NCBI GenBank assembly: GCA_027486755.1
Contig: JAIXOM010000007.1
Span: forward strand, 1-64,000
Source: Comamonadaceae bacterium
Lineage (GTDB): Bacteria; Pseudomonadota; Gammaproteobacteria; Burkholderiales; Burkholderiaceae_C
Direction of reading: 5' to 3'
DNA: 64,000 nt
Shown piece after piece: positions 28,172-37,589 of this stretch. The notes under the pieces are model-generated. The model saw only the letters and a list, made by a program, of their open reading frames with translations, was not told where the DNA came from and did no database searches. The number at the start of each line of letters is the position of its first letter. Positions within the stretch are counted from its first letter, which is position 1. A program made the position numbers and the translations under genes.

Positions 28172-28241
28172 CCCGTTCTTCCCTATCGCCCTAAGGCGAC
28201 ACAGCTGGCGTTTAGTGAAAGACGAGTTTAGATGAATGGGT

Positions 28242-28362
28242 CAGCGCGGTCGCCACTGGCCGCTTCAGGGAAGACCTTTTTTATCGGCTCAACGTGCTGC
28301 CCTTGCATCTGCCGCCCCTGCGCGAGCGCTTGGCGGACATCCCCGCGCTTGCGCGGCATTTT
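28242..28362 (+). repeat. 121-bp ectopic copy of an internal segment of the sigma-54 activator gene (19092-19212)
   Basis: Base-by-base comparison shows identity except one position (ttatAggctc at 19135 vs ttatCggctc at 28285), which is a synonymous Arg codon change. Confidence 0.95.
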
Positions 28363-28372
28363 GCATTCGTGG

Positions 28373-28401
28373 GGTCTATCCCCGCATGCACGGGGGAGCC
28401 A
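28373..28401. CRISPR. Solitary type I-E-like CRISPR repeat (29 nt) GGTCTATCCCCGCATGCACGGGGGAGCCA; no array
   Basis: 29-nt length and internal CCCCG-N6-CGGGG hairpin; reverse complement TGGCTCCCCCGTGCATGCGGGGATAGACC has I-E-like architecture. The frame translation [10 protein letters not shown] / [10 protein letters not shown] is typical of spurious translations of I-E repeats. Single copy in this window. Confidence 0.55.
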
Positions 28402-28631
28402 GCACGGGATACAAGCGGCTCATGCCCCGCGCCTGGCTCGGCAACTGTCTGCGCTGAACGCGGCTACGAGGCCAGAAGACATGAACCGACCAGGATGGGA
28501 CTGGCACGCCCTCAAGGGCGGCCTGTCCGGCCACTGGTCAATCAGCGTGAACGGCAACTGGCGTCTGACTTTTGCGTTTGAAAACGGCGATGCCATCCTG
28601 GTGGACTACCAGGATTTCCACTGAGGTGACC

Positions 28632-28952
28632 ATGAGTTCAATGTTCAACCCCCCACACCCCGGCCTCACTTTGAGGGACGACATCCTGCCTGCCTTGAAT
28701 CTGCAGGTTGGCGAAGCCGCTGCCCAGTTGGGCGTGGACCGCACCACCTTGTCTAAGGTGCTCAATGGACGGGCGGCGATCAGCCCTTCAATGGCACTGC
28801 GCATTGAGCGTTGGCTTGGGCGCGACCATGGCGGAGCCGCTGAAGTGTGGCTAGCTCAGCAGGCCGCCTACGATCTCTGGCAGGCGCGGGCTGCGGCGAA
28901 GGCCAGCAAGACCCTTTGGGGCATCAAGGCACTGAGGCTTCAAACGGCGTGA
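28632..28952 (+). CDS. higA: HigA-family addiction module antitoxin
   Basis: MFNPPHPGLTLRDDILPALNLQVGEAAAQLGVDRTTLSKVLNGRAAISPSMALRIERWLG. Confidence 0.92.
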   Translation: MSSMFNPPHPGLTLRDDILPALNLQVGEAAAQLGVDRTTLSKVLNGRAAISPSMALRIERWLGRDHGGAAEVWLAQQAAYDLWQARAAAKASKTLWGIKALRLQTA

Positions 28953-29031
28953 AGATAGCGTACGACCCAGCCGATGCAACGGGGATTCGAACCCTTGCTC
29001 GTCAAGTATCCAACTCAGTGATTCGAAGCAC

Positions 29032-29064
29032 TTGCTCTCTTGCCTCAGCGTATCTACAATGTAG
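29032..29064 (+). promoter_or_regulatory. Putative mazEF promoter with 11-bp palindrome CTACAATGTAG over the -10
   Basis: TTGCTC-N17-TACAAT; the palindrome at 29054-29064 covers the -10; RBS AAGGAG precedes ATG 29086. Confidence 0.6.
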
Positions 29065-29085
29065 ACACATAAGGAGTCTTCAGCC

Positions 29086-29328
29086 ATGGAAACCGTCATT
29101 CGAAAATGGGGTAACAGTCCCGCCCTGCGTGTGCCCACAGCAGTTCTGAAAGAAGCTGGGTATCAACTGGAGCAAAAGGTGGATCTTGTGGTCTCGCGCG
29201 GCCGGATCATCATCCAACCATCAAAGAGAATTGAATACGACCTTGATGCGCTGGTGAACGGCATCCATGCCGGCAATACCCATGATGAAGCTAGCTTCGG
29301 GCGACCCGTTGGGAACGAGGCACTTTGA
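29086..29328 (+). CDS. mazE: MazE-like antitoxin (AbrB/SpoVT fold)
   Basis: METVIRKWGNSPALRVPTAVLKEAGYQLEQKVDLVVSRGRIIIQP. Confidence 0.9.
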   Translation: METVIRKWGNSPALRVPTAVLKEAGYQLEQKVDLVVSRGRIIIQPSKRIEYDLDALVNGIHAGNTHDEASFGRPVGNEAL

Positions 29329-29672
29329 TGCCACGCCGTGCGTATGTGCCCGATGCCAGCGACGTCGTGTGGCTGGAATTCGATCCGCAGGCGGGGCATG
29401 AACAGGCGGGGCGCCGTCCTGCCTTAGTCATTAGTCCAGCCAACTACAACGGCAAGACAGGCTTGATGGTCTGTTGCCCAATGTCCACCAAGATCAAGGG
29501 GCACCCATTCGAAGTGCTCGCCCAGGTCGACGGCATGGATTGCGTGATCCTGTCGGACCAAATCAAGTCTCTCGATTGGAAAATCCGCCGCGCGAAAAAG
29601 AAGGCCACCGTCGGCGCTGATGTCATGCTGCATGTCAGGGCCAAGATGAGGGCGCTTTTGCAAATTCCATGA
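29328..29672 (+). CDS. mazF: MazF/PemK-like endoribonuclease toxin
   Basis: GDVVWLEFDPQAGHEQAGRRPALVISPANYN-type motif; LSDQIKSLDWKIRRAKK. ATG overlaps the mazE stop (TGATG). Confidence 0.92.
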   Translation: MPRRAYVPDASDVVWLEFDPQAGHEQAGRRPALVISPANYNGKTGLMVCCPMSTKIKGHPFEVLAQVDGMDCVILSDQIKSLDWKIRRAKKKATVGADVMLHVRAKMRALLQIP

Positions 29673-29740
29673 TGGAAAGTTGCGCGCAAGAACGACAGAC
29701 TGTCGCGATCGTTTGCCAATGGGTCAGCCAGGGCGCAAGC

Positions 29741-29765
29741 AAAAAGCCCCGCGTGGTGCGGGGCC
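29741..29765 (-). terminator. Rho-independent terminator downstream of tRNA-Ser
   Basis: Minus strand GGCCCCGCACCACGCGGGGCTTTTT: GC stem followed by a T tract. Confidence 0.8.
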
Positions 29766-29810
29766 TGAGGCTGCCTCAAGGCCTGTTGAGCAGGTTTGAG
29801 GTCTTTGTAC

Positions 29811-29903
29811 TGGCGGAAACGGAGGGATTCGAACCCTCGATGAGGCTCTACACCCCATACTCCCTTAGCAGGGGAGCACCTTCGGCCACTCGGTCACGTT
29901 TCC
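29811..29903 (-). tRNA. tRNA-Ser (GCU), CCA encoded
   Basis: Minus strand GGAAACGTGACCGAGTGGCCGAAGGTGCTCCCCTGCTAAGGGAGTATGGGG...GAGGGTTCGAATCCCTCCGTTTCCGCCA; anticodon loop CTGCTAA. Confidence 0.95.
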
Positions 29904-29960
29904 AGGTTCGCAAATTATGGCACGACTTCAGGCCTGTCCTGCAAGCCGGGCCAGGACCCC

Positions 29961-31229
29961 TCAGGCTTGGGTCTGATCGAGGTCGAAGGCCTTGTGCAGG
30001 GCGCGCACGGCCAGTTCCATGTATTTCTCGTCGATCACCACCGAGGTCTTGATTTCGCTGGTGGAGATCATCTGGATGTTAATGCCCTCCTCGCTCAGGG
30101 CGCGGAACATCTTGCTGGCCACGCCCACATGGCTGCGCATGCCGATGCCGACGATGGAGACCTTGCAGATTTTGGCGTCGCCGATGACCTGCTTGGCGCC
30201 GAGCTTGGGGGCGATCTGGCTCTTGAGCAGGTCGCTGGCGCGGGCAAAGTCGTTGCGGTGAACGGTGAAGCTGAAGTCGGTCTTGCCCTCGTTGCTCACG
30301 TTCTGGATGATCATGTCCACTTCAATGTTGGCCTGCGCCACCGCGCCCAGGATCTGGTAGGCAATGCCAGGGGTGTCGGGCACGCCAAGCAGGGAGATCT
30401 TGGCCTCGTCACGGTTGAAGGCGATGCCCGAGACAACAGCTTGTTCCATGTTTTCGTCTTCCTCAAAACTGATCAGGGTGCCCGACTGGGCCTCTTCGTT
30501 GATGTCGATGTCCCAGGCGGTAAAGCTCGAAAGCACCCGCAGCGGTACTTTGTACTTGCCGGCAAATTCGACCGAGCGGATCTGCAGCACCTTGGAGCCC
30601 ATCGAGGCCATTTCGAGCATTTCCTCGAAGCTCACGGTTTTCAGGCGCCTGGCCTCGGGCACCACCCGCGGGTCGGTGGTGTAGACCCCATCGACGTCGG
30701 TGTAGATCAGGCATTCCTTGGCCTTCATGGCGGCAGCTACGGCCACCGCCGAGGTGTCTGAGCCGCCACGGCCTAGGGTGGTGATGTTGCCGTCATCGTC
30801 CACGCCCTGAAAGCCGGTGATGATGACCACCTTGCCCTGGGCCAGCTCGGCGCGCACACGGGCATCGTCAATCGATGCAATGCGGGCCTTGGTGTAGGAC
30901 GCGTCGGTCTTGATCGCCACCTGCCAGCCGGCATAGCTGACCGAGGCCATGCCTTCGCCCTGCAGCGCAATGGCCAGTAGGGCCGAAGAGGCCTGCTCGC
31001 CGGTGGCGGCCAGTTGGTCGAGCTCGCGCTGGTAGGCGGTATCTGATTTGGCCGGCGCGAGCTCCTTGGCCAGGGCCAGCAGGCGGTTGGTCTCACCACT
31101 CATGGCGCTGGGCACCACCACCATCTGGTGGCCGGCTCTGGCCCACTTGGCCACGCGCTTGGCCACATTGCGGATGCGCTCGGTCGAGCCCATCGAGGTG
31201 CCGCCGTATTTATGAACGATCAAAGCCAT
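29961..31229 (-). CDS. lysC: Aspartate kinase
   Basis: MALIVHKYGGTSMGSTERIRNVAKRV; ACT domains; GRGGSDTSAVAVAAAM. Confidence 0.97.
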   Translation of the reverse strand: MALIVHKYGGTSMGSTERIRNVAKRVAKWARAGHQMVVVPSAMSGETNRLLALAKELAPAKSDTAYQRELDQLAATGEQASSALLAIALQGEGMASVSYAGWQVAIKTDASYTKARIASIDDARVRAELAQGKVVIITGFQGVDDDGNITTLGRGGSDTSAVAVAAAMKAKECLIYTDVDGVYTTDPRVVPEARRLKTVSFEEMLEMASMGSKVLQIRSVEFAGKYKVPLRVLSSFTAWDIDINEEAQSGTLISFEEDENMEQAVVSGIAFNRDEAKISLLGVPDTPGIAYQILGAVAQANIEVDMIIQNVSNEGKTDFSFTVHRNDFARASDLLKSQIAPKLGAKQVIGDAKICKVSIVGIGMRSHVGVASKMFRALSEEGINIQMISTSEIKTSVVIDEKYMELAVRALHKAFDLDQTQA

Positions 31230-31319
31230 GGGAAGTGATTTAGGGGCAGACCCAGAACCCATCGCAAGGTGAGCAAAGCCTGCCAACAACAAAACTTGAG
31301 ATTATAAAAGGGCTGGGCC

Positions 31320-31429
31320 GCATCGCTGCGGGGGCGCAGCTCCCACCCCTGTCCTCAAGCCTCGGTCAATTCTTGTTCGACTGCTCTTGTTCGACTGCTC
31401 TTGTGGGAGCGCCGCCCTCGGCGCGATAC
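31320..31429. repeat. Inverted doublet of REP-like GTGGGAGC elements (31320-31346 minus; 31403-31429 plus) with a 14-bp tandem TCTTGTTCGACTGC in the spacer
   Basis: GTGGGAGCTGCGCCCCCGCAGCGATGC (minus) and GTGGGAGCGCCGCCCTCGGCGCGATAC (plus); TCTTGTTCGACTGC at 31371 and 31385, then partial TCTTGT at 31399. Confidence 0.8.
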
Positions 31430-31443
31430 GGCCGTCCTTGCGC

Positions 31444-32463
31444 TCAGCCTTCGGTGTAGACCAACTGCCCACCTTGCCGCGTCACCCGCCCTGCGGCCAC
31501 TTTGAGCTCGATGCGGTGGCCACGGGTGGTGCAGGCGGCCACCTGGGCCAGCAGTTCGTCGAGCTGAGCCGCGCTGGGTCTGGCGCCATGCGTACTGGCC
31601 AGCCAGTGGCGCAGCAGGTTGGCCTGGCGCGCTGCTGACAGGCTTTGCAGGGTCTGCAGGCGCGGTGGGCAGCCCGTCTGCTCGAGATCCTGGGCTGCCA
31701 CCTCCTCGAGCAGCTGCTGAGCCTGCGCGGCATGGCGGGCGCTGCGGGCCAGGGTCTGGCGGTAGTGGGGCAGCACCTCGGCCAGGGCCGGCATGAGGCG
31801 TTCGCGCAGCAGGTTGCGGCTGTAGCGCAGGTCCTTGTTGCTCGGGTCATCGACAAAACCCAAGCCCTGGCTGATCAGCCACCGGCGCAAGGCAGCACCG
31901 GGCAGCGCGAGCAAGGGGCGGCCAAAGTGCATGCCGTGTCGCTCAAAGCGCTCGGGCATGGCCGCCAGGCCGGGCAGGCCGGCGCCGCGGCCCAGGGCCA
32001 GCATCACGGTTTCAGCTTGGTCGTCGGCATGCTGGCCCAGCAGCACGAGCCCGCAGCCCTGGGCTTGGGCCGCCTCGGCCAGCGCCCGGTAGCGGGCCCG
32101 GCGGGCGGCGTCCTCCGGGCTCTGGCCAGTCTCGGGCCAGGCCTGTACCCGCAGCAGTTGCAGCGGAATCGACAAGCTGGCGCATACCTGCTCGCACTGA
32201 AGGGCGAAGTCGTCGGCGGCCGCTTGCAAGCCGTGGTGCACATGCAGCGCCACGATCTGGCCCGGCCACAGCGCCGCTGCCGCCTGGAGCAAGGCGGTGG
32301 AATCGGCGCCGCCGCTGTAGGCCAGCGCCCAGGGCCGGGGCGGGTGCGGGTGGTGCTGCGCGAAAGCCGCCAGCGCAGCAATAGCAGGGTTGGCTTGCGC
32401 CTGCAAAAAAGCCGGCGCAGCGGCCGGCTCCAGGGGCTGAGGCGCCGCCGGCTCAGCGGGCAT
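31444..32463 (-). CDS. tilS: tRNA(Ile)-lysidine synthase
   Basis: PP-loop [49 protein letters not shown]. Confidence 0.95.
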   Translation of the reverse strand: MPAEPAAPQPLEPAAAPAFLQAQANPAIAALAAFAQHHPHPPRPWALAYSGGADSTALLQAAAALWPGQIVALHVHHGLQAAADDFALQCEQVCASLSIPLQLLRVQAWPETGQSPEDAARRARYRALAEAAQAQGCGLVLLGQHADDQAETVMLALGRGAGLPGLAAMPERFERHGMHFGRPLLALPGAALRRWLISQGLGFVDDPSNKDLRYSRNLLRERLMPALAEVLPHYRQTLARSARHAAQAQQLLEEVAAQDLEQTGCPPRLQTLQSLSAARQANLLRHWLASTHGARPSAAQLDELLAQVAACTTRGHRIELKVAAGRVTRQGGQLVYTEG

Positions 32464-33430
32464 CGGCCTTGGTGTCGGTGTAGCGGCCATAGCTTTGCAG
32501 CCGTTCGTAGCGGCGTTCCAGCAGTTCCTTGACCTTGAGGTCGCTGATCTGCCGCAGAGCCTCACCGAGCGCACGCTTAAGAAAGGCTGCCATTTGCTTG
32601 GCATCGCGGTGGGCGCCACCGACGGGCTCGTTGACGATCTTGTCGATCAGCCCCAAGGCCTTGAGGCGGTGCGCGGTGATGCCCAGGGCTTCTGCCGCGG
32701 TCTGCGCCTGGTCCGAGGTCTTCCAGAGGATGGAGGCACAGCCTTCGGGGCTGATCACCGAGTACACCGAGTACTGCAACATGATGAGCTGGTCGGCCAC
32801 CGAAATGGCCAGCGCACCGCCAGAGCCGCCCTCGCCGATGATGGTGGTGATGATGGGCACCTCCAATTGGGCCATCTCAAAGATGTTTCGACCTATGGCC
32901 TCGGACTGGCCACGCTCTTCGGCGTCGATGCCGGGGTAGGCGCCAGGGGTGTCCACAAAGGTGAAGACGGGCAGATTGAATTTTTCTGCCAGCTTCATCA
33001 GGCGCAGGGCCTTGCGGTAGCCCTCGGGCTTGGTCATGCCAAAGTTGCGCAAGGCACGCTCCTTGGTGTCGCGCCCTTTTTGCTGGCCCAGCACCATGCA
33101 GGCCGAACCATTGAAGCGGGCCAGGCCACCGACGATGCTCAGGTCGTCGGCAAAGTGGCGGTCGCCATGCAATTCAACGAAGTCGGTGAAGATGTCGTTG
33201 ATGTAATCCAGGGTGTAAGGCCGCTCGGCGTGGCGGGCGATCTTGGTGATCTGCCAGGGCGAGAGGTCGCTGTAAATATCGCGGGTGAGCTGCAAGCTCT
33301 TTTTGGACAGCTGGTCGATCTCGGCGGAAATATCGACCGCCGATTCAGTTTGGACGTAGCGCAGCTCTTCGATCTTTTCCTCGAGGTCGGCAATTGGTTG
33401 CTCGAAATCGAGAAAGGTCTTCTTGGCCAT
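32453..33430 (-). CDS. accA: Acetyl-CoA carboxylase carboxyltransferase subunit alpha
   Basis: [63 protein letters not shown]. Confidence 0.98.
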   Translation of the reverse strand: MAKKTFLDFEQPIADLEEKIEELRYVQTESAVDISAEIDQLSKKSLQLTRDIYSDLSPWQITKIARHAERPYTLDYINDIFTDFVELHGDRHFADDLSIVGGLARFNGSACMVLGQQKGRDTKERALRNFGMTKPEGYRKALRLMKLAEKFNLPVFTFVDTPGAYPGIDAEERGQSEAIGRNIFEMAQLEVPIITTIIGEGGSGGALAISVADQLIMLQYSVYSVISPEGCASILWKTSDQAQTAAEALGITAHRLKALGLIDKIVNEPVGGAHRDAKQMAAFLKRALGEALRQISDLKVKELLERRYERLQSYGRYTDTKADAR

Positions 33431-33493
33431 GTTCTGTTCCTCCTTGAACGGGCTACCCAGCCCGGCACAGCGCTGCCTGCGCCCTGCCGACCC

Positions 33494-34177
33494 TCAATAT
33501 TCCACCGGCAGCGGATCGAGCGAGCGCCAAATATACCAAGTTGCCACGGTGCAATAAGGCGCCCAGGCCAGGGCCACCTCCCGCGCCTCGCTGCGGCTGA
33601 CCGATTCGCCCGAAAAATAACTTTGGCTGATGCCGTTGATCAGGCCCACATCGTCGAGGGGCAGCACATTGGGCCGCATCAGGTGGAAGATGAGAAACAT
33701 CTCGGCGGTCCAGCGACCTATGCCCCGTATGGCCACCAACTCGGCAATGATCTCGTCATCGCTCATGGTCCCCCAGCCCTTGACGTGCACCGCGCCGGAG
33801 TCAAAGTGCAAGGCCAGATCGACCAGGTACTCGACCTTGCGGGCCGACAGACCGGCCGAGCGCATGTCGTCCACCTTGAGCTTGAGCACATTGCGCGGCG
33901 TCACCTGCCGGGGCAATCCTGCAAAGCGCTCCCACACACTTTGCGCCGCCTTGACCGAGATTTGCTGGCCCACGATGCTGCGCGCCAGCGTGATGAAGGC
34001 ATCACCGCGCGACTGCAGGCAGGCCTGACCAAATTGGGGAATCAGCCGCTTCATCACCCGGTCTTTTTTGATCAGATGGGCGCAGGCCTCCTGCCAGTAG
34101 CCGGGCACGGTGGTGGCGCCCTCGGCCGCTTCGGTGAGCTCGGTCTTGGCCGGGCCTGTCTTGGCCAGGGTCTTCAT
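33494..34177 (-). CDS. DNA-3-methyladenine glycosylase (HhH-GPD, AlkA-like)
   Basis: [54 protein letters not shown]. Confidence 0.92.
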   Translation of the reverse strand: MKTLAKTGPAKTELTEAAEGATTVPGYWQEACAHLIKKDRVMKRLIPQFGQACLQSRGDAFITLARSIVGQQISVKAAQSVWERFAGLPRQVTPRNVLKLKVDDMRSAGLSARKVEYLVDLALHFDSGAVHVKGWGTMSDDEIIAELVAIRGIGRWTAEMFLIFHLMRPNVLPLDDVGLINGISQSYFSGESVSRSEAREVALAWAPYCTVATWYIWRSLDPLPVEY

Positions 34178-35547
34178 GCCTGCACTTCCCAGGTGGTGCC
34201 AGTCGGTGAGTCCTTGAGCACGATGCCGCGCGCCAGCAGTTCTTGGCGGATGCGGTCGGCCTCGCCGAAATTGCGCGCGGCCTTGGCGGCGCTGCGCTGG
34301 GCCACCAAAGCGTCGATCTCGTCGCCTGCCACCTGCGCGCCGGCCTGCAAAAAGGCGGCTGGATCATCTTGCAGCAGACCCAGGATGGCGCCCAGGGCGC
34401 GCAGCAGGCCCGCCAGTTGCGGCGACTTGCTGCGGTTGACCTCGCCAGCCAGCTCGAACAAGACCGCGACCGCCTCGGGCGTGCCGAAGTCCTCGTCCAT
34501 TGCCGCCTTGAAGCGGGCTGCAAAAGGATCGCGCCAATCCAACGCCACCGGCGCGGGCTTGACCAGATCAAGCGCGGTATAGAGCCGCTTGAGCCCACCG
34601 CGCGCATCGTCCAGGTGGACGTCGCTGTAGTTGAGCGGGCTGCGGTAGTGGGTGCGCGCAATGAAAAACCGCAGCGTCTGCGGGTCATAGCGCTGGAGCA
34701 CATCGCGGATGGTGAAGAAGTTGCCCAGGGACTTGGACATCTTCTCGTTGTCGATGTTGACAAAGCCGTTGTGCATCCAGATCTTGGCCAGCGGCACGCC
34801 ATAGGCGCCCTCGCTTTGCGCGATCTCGTTTTCGTGGTGCGGAAAGGTCAAGTCGGCACCGCCACCATGAATATCGAAGGTCTGACCCAGCAGGGCGCAG
34901 GCCATGGCCGAGCATTCGATGTGCCAGCCCGGCCGGCCGGCTCCGTAGTCACTAGCCCACTGGGCATCGGCCGGCTCCTCGGGCTTGGCCGATTTCCAGA
35001 GCACGAAGTCCAGCGGATCTTCCTTGCCGTCGGCCACCGCCACCCGTTCGCCGGCGTGCAGTTCGTCGAGCGACTTGCCCGAGAGCTTGCCGTAGCCTGC
35101 AAAGCGCCGCACCGCGTAGTTCACGTCGCCGCCAGCGCGGTAGGCCAGGCCCTTGACCTCCAGTGTGCGCACGAGGTCCAGCATCTGCGGCACATAGTCG
35201 GTGGCACGCGGATCGTGCGTGGGCCGAGCGATGCCCAAGTCGTCGAAGTCACGGTACATCTCGGCGATCATGCGGTCGGTCAGGCCGCGCACGGTCTCAC
35301 CGTTTTCGACCGCCCGGCGGATGATCTTGTCATCGATGTCGGTGATGTTGCGCACGAAGGTCACGCGCAGACCCGATGTCTCAAGCCAGCGCCGTGCCAC
35401 ATCGAAGGCTACGCTGGAGCGAGCGTGGCCCACATGGCACAGGTCATAGACCGTCATGCCGCAGACATACATGCGCACATGGCCGGGCTGCAGCGGTGAA
35501 AATTCTTCCACGGCACGCGATAGCGTGTTGTAGATGCGTAAGCTCAT
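34174..35547 (-). CDS. cysS: Cysteinyl-tRNA synthetase
   Basis: [60 protein letters not shown]. Confidence 0.98.
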   Translation of the reverse strand: MSLRIYNTLSRAVEEFSPLQPGHVRMYVCGMTVYDLCHVGHARSSVAFDVARRWLETSGLRVTFVRNITDIDDKIIRRAVENGETVRGLTDRMIAEMYRDFDDLGIARPTHDPRATDYVPQMLDLVRTLEVKGLAYRAGGDVNYAVRRFAGYGKLSGKSLDELHAGERVAVADGKEDPLDFVLWKSAKPEEPADAQWASDYGAGRPGWHIECSAMACALLGQTFDIHGGGADLTFPHHENEIAQSEGAYGVPLAKIWMHNGFVNIDNEKMSKSLGNFFTIRDVLQRYDPQTLRFFIARTHYRSPLNYSDVHLDDARGGLKRLYTALDLVKPAPVALDWRDPFAARFKAAMDEDFGTPEAVAVLFELAGEVNRSKSPQLAGLLRALGAILGLLQDDPAAFLQAGAQVAGDEIDALVAQRSAAKAARNFGEADRIRQELLARGIVLKDSPTGTTWEVQA

Positions 35548-35783
35548 GAGGAAGGTCGGCTAATCGGTAGGAAGGCGCGCTGTCGTGACTCTGGCCGGAG
35601 TAACAGATGGACTGCCCAGGCATGACATGCGCCACGCGAGCCGAGCAGGGGACCAACTATACCCCTGCGCTACACTTTCGGCTCGCGCCCCGCGGGCTGT
35701 GGTCGCCCTTTCTGCAGCGCCCGCTGCGGCAGGCATGAACTCCGGTCCCACCCCGCTCTACTTTTTTTGCCCACACACCGGCT

Positions 35784-36353
35784 ATGTTCGCTGCTGCCCA
35801 CTTCCAGCCGAAGCTGCGTCCGCTGCTGCAAGTTGCGCGCTGGGCTGCAGCCGCCAGCCTGTTGGCATTGAGCCTGTCTGCGCTGGCCGACGAGTACGCC
35901 GACGTGCAGCGCCTGAGCAGCAGCGGCGCGCTGGTACAGGCCCTGGCCAAGGCTGACGCGCATTTAACAGCCAAGCCACGCGACCCACAGATGCGCTTCA
36001 TGCGCGGAGTGATCCTCAGCGAAATGGGCCGCAAGGGCGAGGCCGAAGAAAGCTTCTTGAGCCTGACCCGCGACTACCCGGAACTGCCCGAGCCCTACAA
36101 CAACCTGGCTGCCCTGCTGGCGGCGCGCCAGGAGCTGGACGCCGCCCACAGCGCGCTGGAAATGGCGGTGCGCAACGACCCGGCTTACGCTACCGCCCAT
36201 GAGAACCTGGGCGATGTGCAGGCCCAGCTGGCCGCCCGCTCCTACGCCCGCGCCTTAAAACTGGCGCCCAGCCGCCAGCACATCGCGCTCAAGCTGGAGA
36301 CACTGCGCCGGCTGTTGCCCTCTACCGACAAGCCCCCGACTGACAAGCCCTGA
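35784..36353 (+). CDS. Tetratricopeptide-repeat secreted protein
   Basis: Signal peptide, TPR-like YNNLAALLAARQELDAAHSALEMAVRNDPAYATAHENLGDVQ. Confidence 0.82.
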   Translation: MFAAAHFQPKLRPLLQVARWAAAASLLALSLSALADEYADVQRLSSSGALVQALAKADAHLTAKPRDPQMRFMRGVILSEMGRKGEAEESFLSLTRDYPELPEPYNNLAALLAARQELDAAHSALEMAVRNDPAYATAHENLGDVQAQLAARSYARALKLAPSRQHIALKLETLRRLLPSTDKPPTDKP

Positions 36354-36359
36354 ACACCC

Positions 36360-37064
36360 ATGAAGCCCATGCCCGCCCTGCACCGCCCATTCCTGCAGCT
36401 CATCGCCCGACTGTTGCTGCTCGCCAACCTGGCCTGGCTGGGCAGCGCCAGCGCACAGGCCCCGACCACGCCGCAGGTGCGCTTTATCACCAACCAGGGC
36501 GAGTTCGTGGTCGAGCTCTATGCCGACAAAGCGCCGCGCACGGTCGAGAACTTTCTGCGCTACGTGCGCGACAAGCACTACGACGGCACGATTTTTCATC
36601 GGGTGATCGACAGCTTCATGGTCCAGGGCGGCGGCTACGACCAGCGCTACCAGCAAAAGCCCACCCGCGCACCCATTGCCCACGAAGGCCGCGAGGCCCT
36701 GGCCCGCGGCGGCCCGCTCAACCTGACTGGCACCCTGGCGATGGCGCGCACCAGCGACCCTAACTCGGCCTCGGCGCAGTTCTTTATCAACGTCAAGGAC
36801 AACGACTTCCTCAACCCGACGCCCATTCCGCCGGGCGATCCGGTGCCGCGTTTCCAATACCAGGGCCGGGTGTACGAGAATGTGCCGCGCGCTAATTTGC
36901 TGGGTGCGCCTGAGCTCTTTGGTTACGTCACCTTCGGCAAGGTGGTCAGCGGCATGGAGACGGTCAACAAGATCAAAGCCCTGCCCACCGGTGCCGGCGG
37001 CCCCTTTCCCAGCGACGTTCCCCGCACCCCCGTCATCATTCTTTCAGCCAGCGAGATCCGTTAA
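36360..37064 (+). CDS. Periplasmic cyclophilin-type peptidyl-prolyl isomerase
   Basis: Signal peptide; [54 protein letters not shown]. Confidence 0.95.
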   Translation: MKPMPALHRPFLQLIARLLLLANLAWLGSASAQAPTTPQVRFITNQGEFVVELYADKAPRTVENFLRYVRDKHYDGTIFHRVIDSFMVQGGGYDQRYQQKPTRAPIAHEGREALARGGPLNLTGTLAMARTSDPNSASAQFFINVKDNDFLNPTPIPPGDPVPRFQYQGRVYENVPRANLLGAPELFGYVTFGKVVSGMETVNKIKALPTGAGGPFPSDVPRTPVIILSASEIR

Positions 37065-37068
37065 AGCC

Positions 37069-37578
37069 ATGAGCAATCCAAAAATCAAACTGCACATCAC
37101 CTCCTTCGGTGTCATCACCGTCGAGCTCGATCAAGACAAAGCCCCCAAGTCGGTGGCCAACTTCCTCAGCTACGCCAACAAGGGCCACTATGACGGCACC
37201 GTGTTTCACCGCGTCATCCCCGGCTTCATGGTTCAGGGCGGCGGTTTTGCCGAAGGCATGAAGCAAAAGCCCACCGACGCGACCATTGAAAACGAGGCCA
37301 ATAACGGCCTGAAGAACAACCGCTACACCCTGGCCATGGCGCGCACCAGCGCGCCGCACTCGGCCACTGCACAGTTCTTCATCAATGTGGCCGACAACGA
37401 CTTCCTCAACCACAGCGCCCCCACCGCCTCCGGCTGGGGCTATGCCGTCTTCGGCAAGGTGGTCGAAGGCACCGAAGTGGTCGACAAGATCGCGGCCAGC
37501 CCCACCGGCCGACGCGGCTTTCATGACGATGTGCCCGAGAAGGACGTGGTCATCGAAAAGGTTGAGCTGCTCGCCTGA
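37069..37578 (+). CDS. ppiB: Cytoplasmic cyclophilin-type peptidyl-prolyl isomerase
   Basis: [60 protein letters not shown]. Confidence 0.96.
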   Translation: MSNPKIKLHITSFGVITVELDQDKAPKSVANFLSYANKGHYDGTVFHRVIPGFMVQGGGFAEGMKQKPTDATIENEANNGLKNNRYTLAMARTSAPHSATAQFFINVADNDFLNHSAPTASGWGYAVFGKVVEGTEVVDKIAASPTGRRGFHDDVPEKDVVIEKVELLA

Positions 37579-37589
37579 AGCACACCAGC

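Larger units (their letters stand above)
28232..28624 (+). pseudogene. higB: Chimeric ORF: foreign 5' segment fused in frame to the C-terminal ~75 aa of a HigB/RelE-like toxin (5'-truncated higB)
   Basis: C-terminal [72 protein letters not shown] is HigB-like. The normal HigB N-terminus is missing and replaced by the 28242-28362 fragment and a CRISPR-repeat-like sequence. Confidence 0.78.

Noticed and set aside
28232-28480. Full CRISPR array at the orphan repeat
   Set aside because: Only one repeat-like 29-mer; no second repeat one spacer-length away on either side and no cas genes in the window.
32495-34582. 695-aa plus-strand ORF
   Set aside because: Antisense to accA, the AlkA-like glycosylase and cysS; composition is that of a reverse-frame artefact.
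34243-35499. 418-aa plus-strand ORF
   Set aside because: Antisense to cysS.
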